A stretch of 40,714 bases of DNA from Psychromonas ossibalaenae ATCC BAA-1528. GTDB taxonomy: Bacteria; Pseudomonadota; Gammaproteobacteria; Enterobacterales; Psychromonadaceae. Of the stretch, positions 9,330 through 18,187 are shown in pieces. Every line of letters begins with the position of its first letter. Position 1 is the first letter of the stretch. The notes under the pieces are model-generated. The model saw only the letters and a program-made list of their open reading frames with translations. It ran no database searches and was not told the DNA's origin. The translations under genes and the position numbers were made by a program. The stretch covers positions 1-40,714 of the forward strand of contig NZ_KB907011.1 of the NCBI RefSeq assembly GCF_000381745.1, read 5' to 3'.

Positions 9330-10784
9330 ATGAGTAAGATTGATCGTAAACAAGTTGTGTCTTTAATTGAGCTGATTGGAGGGCAGGATAATATCGCCAG
9401 TGTCAGTCACTGCCTGACACGCTTACGTTTTGCCTTAATTGATCCGGAACTAGCAGATCTGAAAAAGATTGAAAAGATTGCCATGGTCAAAGGCTGTTTT
9501 ACCAATGCCGGACAGTTCCAGGTGGTCATTGGCACTGAAGTTGATCAAGTCCATAAAATATTAACCGAGATAACAGGCGGCAAAGGGGCCGATAAAGAAG
9601 CAACAAAGCTGGCTGCACGACAGAATATGAATCTTCTTGAGCGTTCTATCTCGCATATGGCGGAAATTTTTGTACCGCTTTTACCGGCCATTATAACCGG
9701 CGGTTTAATCCTTGGTTTTCGTAATGTGATCGGTGATATCCGCATGTTCGACGGCAAAACCCTGGTTGAAATAAGCCAGTTCTGGGCGTCGCTTCACTCT
9801 TTCCTATGGCTGCTTGGTGAAGCTATTTTCCACTTTCTACCGGTTGGTGTCTGCTGGGCGACGGTAAGAAAACTGGGAGGAACACCGATTCTGGGTATTG
9901 TACTGGGTATTACGCTGGTTTCGCCGCAGTTAATGAATGCTTACGGTATTGGTTCGGGAACCCCGGAGGTCTGGGACTTTGGTTTCTTTGCTATGGAAAA
10001 AGTAGGTTATCAGGCGCAGGTTATCCCGGCAATATTAGCAGGCATGGCACTCGCAATGATTGAAACCAATCTTAAGCGCATTATTCCAGCGTACTTGTAT
10101 TTAGTGGTTGTACCCTTTGTATCGCTGCTTACCGCCGTTGTATTAGCACACTCTATTATCGGCCCCTTAGGCCGTGAAATCGGTGACGGCGTAGGTTATG
10201 TTGCTAAGGCCGCGATGACCGGGGATTTTGCTGTTTTAGGCTCGATGGTTTTTGCTTTCTTTTATGCTCCTTTAGTTATTACCGGTATTCACCATACGAC
10301 TAATGCAGTTGATCTGCAGTTAATGCAGGATCTTGGAGGTACTCCAATCTGGCCGCTGATTGCATTGTCTAATATTGCCCAGGCATCTTCTGTAGTGGGT
10401 ATTATCTGGATCAGTAAAAAACATAATGAGCGTGAAATATCTGTGCCTGCCGCTATATCTGCTTATTTAGGTGTTACTGAACCCGCTATGTACGGCATTA
10501 ATTTAAAATATAAATTCCCTATGTTATGCGCAATGGCCGGCTCTGCACTGGCTGCCGGCATCTGCGGTTTCGCCGGGGTAATGGCTAATGGTATCGGTGT
10601 CGGCGGGTTACCCGGTATATTATCAATCCAGCCGCAGTATTGGGGGGTGTATGCCCTGGCTATGCTGGTCGCTGTAGTCGTGCCGATAATACTAACACTG
10701 CTGCTGTATAAACGCGCTCAAAAAAGAGGGGATCTTGAAGATCTTGAGTTAATTGAAGATGAATTAGAAGCTGTAATTCGTTAA
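9330..10784 (+). CDS. treB: PTS trehalose-specific EIIBC component
   Basis: TreB imports trehalose across the inner membrane and phosphorylates it to trehalose-6-phosphate, using phosphate delivered through a glucose-type EIIA. The N-terminal EIIB domain (about 1-85) has the phospho-accepting Cys28 in SVSHCLTRLRFAL. The EIIC domain (about 110-470) is strongly hydrophobic with some ten membrane segments. It contains the HHTTNAVDLQLMQDLGGTP and GVTEPAMYGINLKYKFP motifs of glucose/sucrose-family EIIC proteins. No EIIA domain is fused, so an EIIA-Glc encoded elsewhere must serve it. Length 484 (E. coli 473). Specificity for trehalose is supported by treC directly downstream. The ribosome-binding site is AAGGGA in front of ATG 9330. 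No treR lies beside it, unlike the arrangement I know from vibrios. Confidence 0.93.
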   Translation: MSKIDRKQVVSLIELIGGQDNIASVSHCLTRLRFALIDPELADLKKIEKIAMVKGCFTNAGQFQVVIGTEVDQVHKILTEITGGKGADKEATKLAARQNMNLLERSISHMAEIFVPLLPAIITGGLILGFRNVIGDIRMFDGKTLVEISQFWASLHSFLWLLGEAIFHFLPVGVCWATVRKLGGTPILGIVLGITLVSPQLMNAYGIGSGTPEVWDFGFFAMEKVGYQAQVIPAILAGMALAMIETNLKRIIPAYLYLVVVPFVSLLTAVVLAHSIIGPLGREIGDGVGYVAKAAMTGDFAVLGSMVFAFFYAPLVITGIHHTTNAVDLQLMQDLGGTPIWPLIALSNIAQASSVVGIIWISKKHNEREISVPAAISAYLGVTEPAMYGINLKYKFPMLCAMAGSALAAGICGFAGVMANGIGVGGLPGILSIQPQYWGVYALAMLVAVVVPIILTLLLYKRAQKRGDLEDLELIEDELEAVIR

Positions 10785-10865
10785 CTGTTGATGCAGATGT
10801 TATCCCGTGAGTGTGAAGTTGTAATCAGGGGAGAGCAGACTAAGAATAAACCTGAGAGTGAATAT

Positions 10866-12542
10866 ATGAAAACACAACAGAAACAGTGGTGGCATACAGC
10901 GGTTGTTTATCAGATTTATCCTAAAAGCTTTTGTGACAGCGGCGCTAAAGGCACTGGTGATATTAAAGGTATTATCTCTAAACTTGATTATCTTAAAACT
11001 CTGGGGGTTGATGCGCTCTGGCTTACTCCTGTCTACCAGTCACCAATGATTGATAATGGTTATGATATTTCTGATTATTACACTATTAACCCTGATTTCG
11101 GCTCTATGGATGATTTTGATCTGCTCTTGAAAAATGCTCATTATAAAGGGATGCGTATTATCCTGGATATTGTGGTTAATCATACCTCGACCGAGCATAA
11201 ATGGTTTAAATCTGCGCTTGCCGATAAAAACAGTCAATACCGTGATTATTATATCTGGAAAGATCCGGTCAACGGCCGGGAGCCGACTAACTGGCAGTCA
11301 AAGTTCGGCGGCAGCGCATGGGCGTTAGACAAGAAAAGCGGGCAGTATTACCTGCATCTTTTCGCCCGAGAGCAGGCTGATTTAAACTGGGAAAACCCCA
11401 AAGTGCGTGATCAGGTAAAAGGTATAATCAGCTTCTGGGCCGAAAAAGGAGTGGACGGTTTCCGCCTTGATGTTATTAACCTGATCTCGAAACAGCAGGA
11501 GTACCCTGACGATCGGCACGGGGATGGACGTCGTTTCTATACCGACGGTCCGCGAGTACATGAATTTCTGCGTGAAATAAGTGATGCGGTATTTAATAAA
11601 TACGGCTCTGTGACGGTGGGAGAAATGTCTTCGACGTCACTTGAACAGTGCCGCCGCTATTCGGCACAGGATGGCAAAGAGCTGTCTATGGTGTTTAATT
11701 TCCATCATTTAAAAGTCGATTATGTTGACGGTGAAAAATGGACGTTGGCACCTTTTGATTTTTTACAGCTGAAAAGTATTTTTAACCACTGGCAGCAGGG
11801 TATGTATGAAAGGGGCTGGAGTGCACTTTTCTGGTGTAATCATGATCAGCCTCGTATTGTCAGCCGTTTAGGCAATGCTCAAACGTACCGGCTTGAGTCT
11901 GCAAAAATGCTGGCTGCTTCAATTCATATGATGCAGGGAACACCGTATATCTATCAGGGAGAAGAGATTGCAATGACCAATCCTGGCTACAGCTCAATTG
12001 AGCAGTACCGGGATCTTGAAAGTACTAATATGTACGATATTATGCTTAACCGCCAGGGGAAAAGTAAACAAGAGGCCCTGGCTATTCTTGCTCAGAAATC
12101 ACGTGACAACTCCAGAGCGCCGATGCAGTGGAACAGAGAGGCTCACAGCGGCTTCACAAAAGGTATACCGTGGCTAGGGGTCGCAGATAATTATAAGCAG
12201 ATAAATGCACAGCAGGCGCTTGCTGATAAAAATTCAGTTTTTTATTTCTACCAGCGCCTGATACAGCTGCGTAAAGAAGTTGAAGTGATTACTAGCGGGG
12301 ATTATCTCGATTTAGCACCAGATCATGCGCAGATCTTTTGTTATCAGCGCCGTAGTGAGCATCAGATACTTATCTGCGTTAATAATTATTACCCTGAAAG
12401 AGTTGAATACGAACTGCCGTTAAATTTAGCTGTCAGCACAGGAAAATATATACTGGCCAATTACCCGAAGGTATTAACAGAAAAACCTATGCGTCTGCTG
12501 AAACTCAGACCTTATGAATGCCGTGTGCTGCTGATTGAATAA
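10866..12542 (+). CDS. treC: Trehalose-6-phosphate hydrolase (alpha,alpha-phosphotrehalase, GH13)
   Basis: TreC splits trehalose-6-phosphate made by TreB into glucose and glucose-6-phosphate in the cytoplasm. The GH13 catalytic triad is complete: nucleophile Asp202 in GFRLDVINLIS, acid/base Glu253 in VGEMSSTS, and Asp327 in CNHDQPR. The TreC-typical PTNWQSKFGGSAW, LHLFAREQADLNWENP and FNFHHLKVDY segments are present. Start ATG 10866 gives MKTQQKQWWHTAVVYQIYPKSF-like homology from the first residues, with GAGAG 7 nt upstream. The frame is open 26 codons further up, into the treB-treC gap, without homology. The protein is 558 residues (E. coli 551). It is separated from treB by 81 bp without a terminator, so treB-treC is most likely one operon. 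Confidence 0.95.
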   Translation: MKTQQKQWWHTAVVYQIYPKSFCDSGAKGTGDIKGIISKLDYLKTLGVDALWLTPVYQSPMIDNGYDISDYYTINPDFGSMDDFDLLLKNAHYKGMRIILDIVVNHTSTEHKWFKSALADKNSQYRDYYIWKDPVNGREPTNWQSKFGGSAWALDKKSGQYYLHLFAREQADLNWENPKVRDQVKGIISFWAEKGVDGFRLDVINLISKQQEYPDDRHGDGRRFYTDGPRVHEFLREISDAVFNKYGSVTVGEMSSTSLEQCRRYSAQDGKELSMVFNFHHLKVDYVDGEKWTLAPFDFLQLKSIFNHWQQGMYERGWSALFWCNHDQPRIVSRLGNAQTYRLESAKMLAASIHMMQGTPYIYQGEEIAMTNPGYSSIEQYRDLESTNMYDIMLNRQGKSKQEALAILAQKSRDNSRAPMQWNREAHSGFTKGIPWLGVADNYKQINAQQALADKNSVFYFYQRLIQLRKEVEVITSGDYLDLAPDHAQIFCYQRRSEHQILICVNNYYPERVEYELPLNLAVSTGKYILANYPKVLTEKPMRLLKLRPYECRVLLIE

Positions 12543-12543
12543 T

Positions 12544-12590
12544 AAAAAAAGCCCCGGGCAGTTTTAAATTACCAGGGGCTTTTATTTTTT
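12544..12590. terminator. Bidirectional terminator between treC and ispB
   Basis: AAAAAGCCCCGG and CCaGGGGCTTTT pair around an AT-rich loop, with an A tract on the left and a TTTTATTTTTT tract on the right. The symmetrical A/T flanks suit termination of treC on the plus strand and of ispB on the minus strand. Confidence 0.85.
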
Positions 12591-12603
12591 CTGTCGCAGA
12601 TAG

Positions 12604-13575
12604 TTATGCGGTACGGGCTGCTGCCAGGTGCGCCAGGCTGATTAGTGCCTGTTTGTATTCATTGTCTGGCAGAATACTTAAGGCTTCGATTGCTTTATCC
12701 GCTTCTTCCATGGCGCGCTGTTTTGTATACTGCAGTGCGTTTGTTTCATGCAGTGCCTGCATTATCTCATCAAAGTGTTCCATGCCGTTGGCTTTTTCTA
12801 TGGCCTCTCTAATTAAGCTTACCTGTTTTTCACTGCCGTGCTTAATAGCATATAAAAGAGGCAGTGTTGGTTTGCCTTCAGCGAGATCATCACCGGTATT
12901 TTTTCCCATCTCCTGCGCGTCTGAGCTGTAATCCATGACATCGTCGGTCAGCTGGAAAGCTGTACCTAAGTATTTTCCGTAATTAAGCAGCGCTGTTTCA
13001 ATCTCTGCCGGCTGCTCGCTTAATACTGCAACCAGCTGGCTGGCCGCTTCAAACAGTTTTGCTGTTTTATAATAAATAACGTCCATATAACTTTCTTCTG
13101 TTGTATCCGGATCGTTACAGTTCATTAACTGCAGTACTTCGCCTTCAGCAATGATATTGGTTGCTGATGATAAAATAGTTAATACTTTTAAATTCTGTAG
13201 TTCAGTCATCATCTGAAAAGAACGTGTATGCAGGAAGTCTCCGACCAGTACGCTGGCCGCATTGCCGAATAAAGCATTGGCAGTTTTTTCGCCGCGGCGC
13301 AGGTCGGATTCATCAACAACATCATCGTGCAATAATGTCGCGGTATGAATAAATTCGATGATTCCTGCAAGTTTTGTGGTTTTATGATCATGGACATTCA
13401 GGGCTTTGGCCGCTAAAACGGTAATCAGAGGACGGATGCGTTTTCCGCCGCTGTTAATGATATAAAACCCAAGCTGGTTGATTAATGCAACATCAGAGCT
13501 TAATTGTGCCATGATCAGTTCATTGACTTGATTCATTTCAGTTAAAGAAATTTGCTGAATTTGTTTAATATTCAT
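12604..13575 (-). CDS. ispB: Octaprenyl diphosphate synthase
   Basis: IspB elongates farnesyl diphosphate to the all-trans octaprenyl chain used for ubiquinone and menaquinone side chains. Both aspartate-rich motifs of trans-prenyltransferases are present: LLHDDVVDESD with the RRG of substrate binding, and QLTDDVMDY. The family motifs SGGKRIRP, EFIHTATLLHDD, EGEVLQL and EGKPTLPLLYA are also present. With ATG 13575 (MNIKQIQQISLTEMNQVN) the protein has 323 residues, exactly the E. coli length. An upstream in-frame ATG at 13638 has a better ribosome-binding site (GGAG, 8-nt spacing) and would add 21 residues without family support. So the true start, or a translated leader, is uncertain. It is divergent from rplU, as in E. 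coli. Confidence 0.95.
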   Translation of the reverse strand: MNIKQIQQISLTEMNQVNELIMAQLSSDVALINQLGFYIINSGGKRIRPLITVLAAKALNVHDHKTTKLAGIIEFIHTATLLHDDVVDESDLRRGEKTANALFGNAASVLVGDFLHTRSFQMMTELQNLKVLTILSSATNIIAEGEVLQLMNCNDPDTTEESYMDVIYYKTAKLFEAASQLVAVLSEQPAEIETALLNYGKYLGTAFQLTDDVMDYSSDAQEMGKNTGDDLAEGKPTLPLLYAIKHGSEKQVSLIREAIEKANGMEHFDEIMQALHETNALQYTKQRAMEEADKAIEALSILPDNEYKQALISLAHLAAARTA

Positions 13576-13818
13576 GGTCTTGATGTTCCGAATTTTAACA
13601 CTTAAAAAATAGTGCATATTATTGCCCTTTATTGTCATTATCACAACTCCGTTAAGTGCGATTTATATAACTAAATTTTTGCTCCTATTATCCTTTGCAA
13701 AGCTTGAAACTGGCTTTGTAAGTTGTTGATTTTAGTTGAAAATTTGTATTGTTTGTTTTTTGTTCGATGAACCGTGAGGCAGTTGTTAATTTTTTTACTG
13801 TATTTTTCCTAAATATGA

Positions 13819-13847
13819 TTGCCAAAAGATGTACTTTGCCGTAGACT
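13819..13847 (+). promoter_or_regulatory. Promoter of rplU-rpmA with GC-rich discriminator
   Basis: TTGCCA (13819-13824), a 17-bp spacer and TAGACT (13842-13847) form a good sigma-70 promoter. The next bases, CCGCCTCC, are the G+C-rich discriminator typical of ribosomal-protein and rRNA promoters that are inhibited by ppGpp. The transcript would have a leader of about 80 nt before rplU. The region 13645-13818 on the ispB side is AT-rich; I could not place the ispB promoter. Confidence 0.65.
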
Positions 13848-13932
13848 CCGCCTCCATTGTGATTAATAAGTGTGCTCTCGAAGCTTGGTTTCTTAATGAA
13901 ACAGCACGAGACGCCTGAACGGAGTAATAAAC

Positions 13933-14244
13933 ATGTACGCTGTTATCCAGAGTGGTGGCAAGCAACACCGTGTTGCTGTTGAACAAACTCTTCGTTTGGA
14001 AAAACTAGACGTAGAAGCCGGTGCAACTGTAGAATTTGATAAAGTTCTTCTAGTAGCTAACGCTGAAGACGTTAAAGTTGGTGTTCCATACGTAGACGGC
14101 TGTAAAGTAACTGCTGAAGTAGTTTCTCACGGTCGTGGTAAAAAAGTAAAAATCGTTAAGTTCCGCCGTCGTAAGCATTCGCGTACTCAAGCGGGTCATC
14201 GTCAGTGGTTTACTGAAGTTAAAATTACTGCAATTAACGCTTAA
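13933..14244 (+). CDS. rplU: 50S ribosomal protein L21
   Basis: L21 is a 50S protein that binds 23S rRNA. The N-terminus [18 protein letters not shown], the central [17 protein letters not shown] and the basic [15 protein letters not shown] motif are diagnostic. Length 103 equals E. coli. CGGAG lies a few nucleotides before the ATG. Codon use is strongly biased toward highly expressed codons (GTT/GTA, GGT, CGT, AAA). rpmA follows after 16 bp, with its own AGGAG, forming the conserved rplU-rpmA pair. Expression is probably driven by the promoter at 13819. Confidence 0.98.
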   Translation: MYAVIQSGGKQHRVAVEQTLRLEKLDVEAGATVEFDKVLLVANAEDVKVGVPYVDGCKVTAEVVSHGRGKKVKIVKFRRRKHSRTQAGHRQWFTEVKITAINA

Positions 14245-14260
14245 TTAGGAGTTATTAAAA

Positions 14261-14518
14261 ATGGCACATAAAAAAGCTGGTGGTAGTACTAATAACGGTC
14301 GCGATTCAGAAAGTAAACGCCTAGGTGTTAAACGTTTTGGTGGCGAATCAGTATTAGCGGGTAACATTCTTGTTCGTCAACGTGGTACTAAATTCCACGC
14401 TGGAACTAACGTAGGTCTTGGTAAAGACCACACTTTATTCGCTAAAGCGACTGGTGTAGTTAAGTTCGAACAGAAAGGTCCTCAAAACCGCAAATTTGTA
14501 AGTATCGTAGCTGAATAA
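14261..14518 (+). CDS. rpmA: 50S ribosomal protein L27
   Basis: L27 sits near the peptidyl-transferase centre, where its N-terminal tail reaches the tRNA acceptor ends. The sequence [19 protein letters not shown], with the exposed AHKK tail, matches the gammaproteobacterial protein. [23 protein letters not shown] and [12 protein letters not shown] follow. Length 85 equals E. coli. There is no N-terminal extension of the kind that is cleaved in Firmicutes. A terminator follows directly, so obgE probably has an additional promoter. Confidence 0.98.
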   Translation: MAHKKAGGSTNNGRDSESKRLGVKRFGGESVLAGNILVRQRGTKFHAGTNVGLGKDHTLFAKATGVVKFEQKGPQNRKFVSIVAE

Positions 14519-14539
14519 TCAGTTTCGATTTAGCATTCG

Positions 14540-14570
14540 AAAAGCCTCGCTGATGCGGGGCTTTTTTTTT
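14540..14570 (+). terminator. Rho-independent terminator after rpmA
   Basis: AAAAGCCTCGC (14540-14550) pairs with GCGGGGCTTTT (14555-14565), with one U-G pair, around a TGAT loop and is followed by nine T residues. It separates the ribosomal-protein genes from obgE. Confidence 0.92.
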
Positions 14571-14646
14571 ATTTATAATTTTATATAAATAAAGTATTTA
14601 TTTCTATTTCTACATAAATATGTGATCTATGTTGAATAGAAATGAG

Positions 14647-15872
<1,226 letters not shown>

Positions 15873-15913
15873 CAGGTTATTAGATAACCTTGTAATTCTT
15901 CATCTAAGTATAT

Positions 15914-15950
15914 AAAAATGCCGTTTAGATTATTTCTAAACGGCATTTTT
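15914..15950. terminator. Bidirectional terminator between obgE and the nucleotidase gene
   Basis: A perfect 16-bp stem (15914-15929 with 15935-15950: A5, TGCCGTTTAGA and complement) with a 5-nt loop has T tracts on both strands. It serves the convergent genes on either side. A smaller hairpin, AGGTTAT-TAG-ATAACCT, lies just after the obgE stop. Confidence 0.92.
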
Positions 15951-15962
15951 TTGAACTGTCTA

Positions 15963-17672
15963 TTACAAAAGTATTTTTAGTTCTCTTAGGTAGTGTGTAA
16001 AAGCTTCCGCAGGTTTAATGCCGAAGTCATGTACGTCGCCTTGTTTTTTCATCAATGCTTGATAGCCGCCTTTACCACTGGACATATAACCGGTAGTGAC
16101 GATGGAATAGAGTTTATCCATGTGCAGATCTGATAACTCTCCCTGTGCATTGTGCTGGTATACTTTACTGACACCATCGCTTAACTCTGTGCTGTGCAGT
16201 TTCATAGACAGATTTGAAAAATAAGGGTAGCTTCCCGTACTTCCTGCAGGATCTACGCTGCTTTTCACTGCGCTGTTAATCGCTTCAAATAAAGCTTTTC
16301 CGCTGATCTGATAAGACTGTACTGAAATTGCAAAGGGCAGTAGTTTACCGGAAATATCTGCTGCGCTTACCGCTGACTGTAGTAGGTGAGTTCGTACAGC
16401 ACCTGCATTAATAATAGCAAAATCAACATGCTTATTATTTTTTCTGGCGTAATGCAGAAAAGACTGCGCGACGATAGGCGCAACTTGACTGCCGCCTTGC
16501 GCATCGGGAATTCTCAGGTGTCGTTTGCTGGTTAATACATGACCGACAATATCATTTTTAAAATGCTCTATTTCAGGGCGAAAATGAGTGTCTAATAATT
16601 TTTCAACCCGGTCACTGCGGTTTTCAAAGCTGATATTTTCCTGCTGTGCAAGATAGTGCTCCGCTGCCTTTAAGTTATATTGTTGTGCAGGGCAGTTAAT
16701 CGTCAGGCTGTTTTTCTCCAGGAGCAGTTTATTACCGCCGCTGATGGAGATTATTGTTCCTGAGGCAGTCAGTGTAAGCTCTGCACATCCGGCTGCCATA
16801 GCATTGTGTCCTGCCTGCACGATATAGCAGTTATTGACCGCTTGTGCATAGGCTGTTTCCTGAGCCAGACCGACATTGGAAAAATCACCCTGCAGGGTGT
16901 GACTGTGTCCGCCGATAATTAAACTGATACCGTCGACGGCTTCTGCTAAGCGCTTATCTTGAGCATAACCAAGGTGGCTGATAACAATAATGCAGTTAAT
17001 GCCTGCGCCTTGAATTTCACTGACCATAGACTGAGCACAGCTGATATGATCGCTAAAATCAACAGCGGGTCCCGGGCTGGCAATAGTATCCATGTCCGTA
17101 ATACTTAAAGCAAAAACAGCAATCGATAAGCCGCTAATAACCTTGATTATGTAGGCGGGGCCTTTGTGATCATTAGACGAGCACAGCAGCCTGCCGGAGC
17201 ATTTCTCCAGTGCTGAACCGCCGTCTTTTTTTAAGCTCATATTAGCTGACAGTAACGGAAAGTCGGCCTGATCAATAAATCGGGCCAGCAGCTTGTCACC
17301 CGTATCAAGTTCGTGATTGCCGACAGCCATTGCATCAAGCTGCATTGTATTGAGTACTGCCGCATTAGCCCTTCCTTTAAAGCATGTGAAGTACACGCTG
17401 CCTTCAAAAGAATCCCCTGCATGAACAAATAGAAAGCCGGCTTCCTGCTTCTGCGCTTTGTTTCTTTCTTTACGGGCAAACGAATCGATCAGTGAGTAAC
17501 CACCGCAGGCAGCTGTTAACTCTGTCTTGTGTCTATTGAGCGGAATGTGCATCTGTAAAGGAGAGGGTTCAAAATGTGAATGGGTATCATTGATATGAAC
17601 TATCTTAAGCTTTATTTCACTATTGTTTTTGTGCAATGTCACCTCTGGTTGTCTGCTTTGATATTGAATCAT
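15963..17672 (-). CDS. 5'-nucleotidase / UDP-sugar hydrolase family phosphoesterase, no signal peptide
   Basis: This is a two-domain calcineurin-like phosphoesterase of the UshA/5'-nucleotidase family, which removes phosphate from nucleotides or hydrolyses related esters. The metallophosphatase motifs are complete: HINDTHSH (residues 26-33), the AVGNHELDTG motif, VISHLGY and GGHSHT. The C-terminal 5'-nucleotidase substrate-binding domain has the NAGAVRTHL motif and an SYQISGKALFEAINSAV segment. Family members are usually exported. Here the N-terminus (MIQYQSRQPEVTLHKNN) has no hydrophobic core and no Cys of a lipoprotein, so the product appears cytoplasmic unless the start is wrong. AGGT lies 4 nt before ATG 17672. 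Length is 569 residues. Substrate is unknown. It faces obgE tail to tail and has no obvious operon partner. Confidence 0.85.
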   Translation of the reverse strand: MIQYQSRQPEVTLHKNNSEIKLKIVHINDTHSHFEPSPLQMHIPLNRHKTELTAACGGYSLIDSFARKERNKAQKQEAGFLFVHAGDSFEGSVYFTCFKGRANAAVLNTMQLDAMAVGNHELDTGDKLLARFIDQADFPLLSANMSLKKDGGSALEKCSGRLLCSSNDHKGPAYIIKVISGLSIAVFALSITDMDTIASPGPAVDFSDHISCAQSMVSEIQGAGINCIIVISHLGYAQDKRLAEAVDGISLIIGGHSHTLQGDFSNVGLAQETAYAQAVNNCYIVQAGHNAMAAGCAELTLTASGTIISISGGNKLLLEKNSLTINCPAQQYNLKAAEHYLAQQENISFENRSDRVEKLLDTHFRPEIEHFKNDIVGHVLTSKRHLRIPDAQGGSQVAPIVAQSFLHYARKNNKHVDFAIINAGAVRTHLLQSAVSAADISGKLLPFAISVQSYQISGKALFEAINSAVKSSVDPAGSTGSYPYFSNLSMKLHSTELSDGVSKVYQHNAQGELSDLHMDKLYSIVTTGYMSSGKGGYQALMKKQGDVHDFGIKPAEAFTHYLRELKILL

Positions 17673-17754
17673 TTTAACCTGTTTTTAACCTTGATGGTAA
17701 ATATACTTTATGGCAGTTGTAATGACGGGGCTCCGCTGCTGCTTATCTTTTTGT

Positions 17755-18083
17755 TATACCCGTTATCATTCAAGATGCAAAAATCAGCAAGTCGTAAGGT
17801 AAACAGATTCTAGGCGTGAAGGTGAAGATCTAACGGGTTAAATCGAGACATCACAATAACGAAGATGATTATCTTACGGCTTGCCCTGCGGGTCGCCAGC
17901 TCGAAAACCAATACTGCGTTGCAGCATTCGATAAGGGCTAGCCATTTAAAGATTAAAGTCTTTATTTTAATCTTACCGACAGAGGATTAACGTAGTTAAT
18001 CGCTCGAAAGGTCATCATGCTGCGCCTTGTCTTGGTGTCCCAGCTTGCGACTGATAAATGCATTTTGATTGGTAATGGGTATA
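17755..18083. mobile_element. MITE-like non-autonomous element, about 325 bp
   Basis: The segment has imperfect terminal inverted repeats: 17755-17779 (TATACCCGTTATCATTCAAG...) matches the reverse complement of 18059-18083 at 21 of 25 positions, and similarity continues inward for about 10 more bases. The ends read TA-TACCC...GGGTA-TA, which fits a duplicated TA target as used by IS630/Tc1-type transposases. No open frame of useful length lies inside. The interior is full of hairpins (for example AAGATTAAA/TTTAATCTT at 17950-17976 and GATTAAC-GTA-GTTAATC near 17983-17999). The element occupies most of the 515-bp gap between the divergent nucleotidase and mscS-like genes and may separate or alter their promoters. 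The parent transposase family is an inference from the ends. Confidence 0.7.
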
Positions 18084-18141
18084 TAAGAGTGAATATCATT
18101 TAATTTCAATTTAAAAGTCATGTTCTGATATTATCGAAATA

Positions 18142-18147
18142 TATAAT
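18142..18147 (+). promoter_or_regulatory. Possible -10 element of the mscS-like gene
   Basis: A consensus TATAAT lies 40 bp before the start of the channel gene, downstream of the MITE-like element. The hexamer 17 bp upstream (CATGTT) is a poor -35, so activity may need an activator or rely on a different sigma factor. Confidence 0.35.
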
Positions 18148-18187
18148 CCTAAGTTCAGGGATAACTGTTTAGTACTAAGGAGTAGTC

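Noticed and set aside
17580..17813. 77-codon hydrophobic open frame on the plus strand
   Set aside because: Overlaps the start of the nucleotidase gene and runs into the MITE-like element; no ribosome-binding site or homology recognised.
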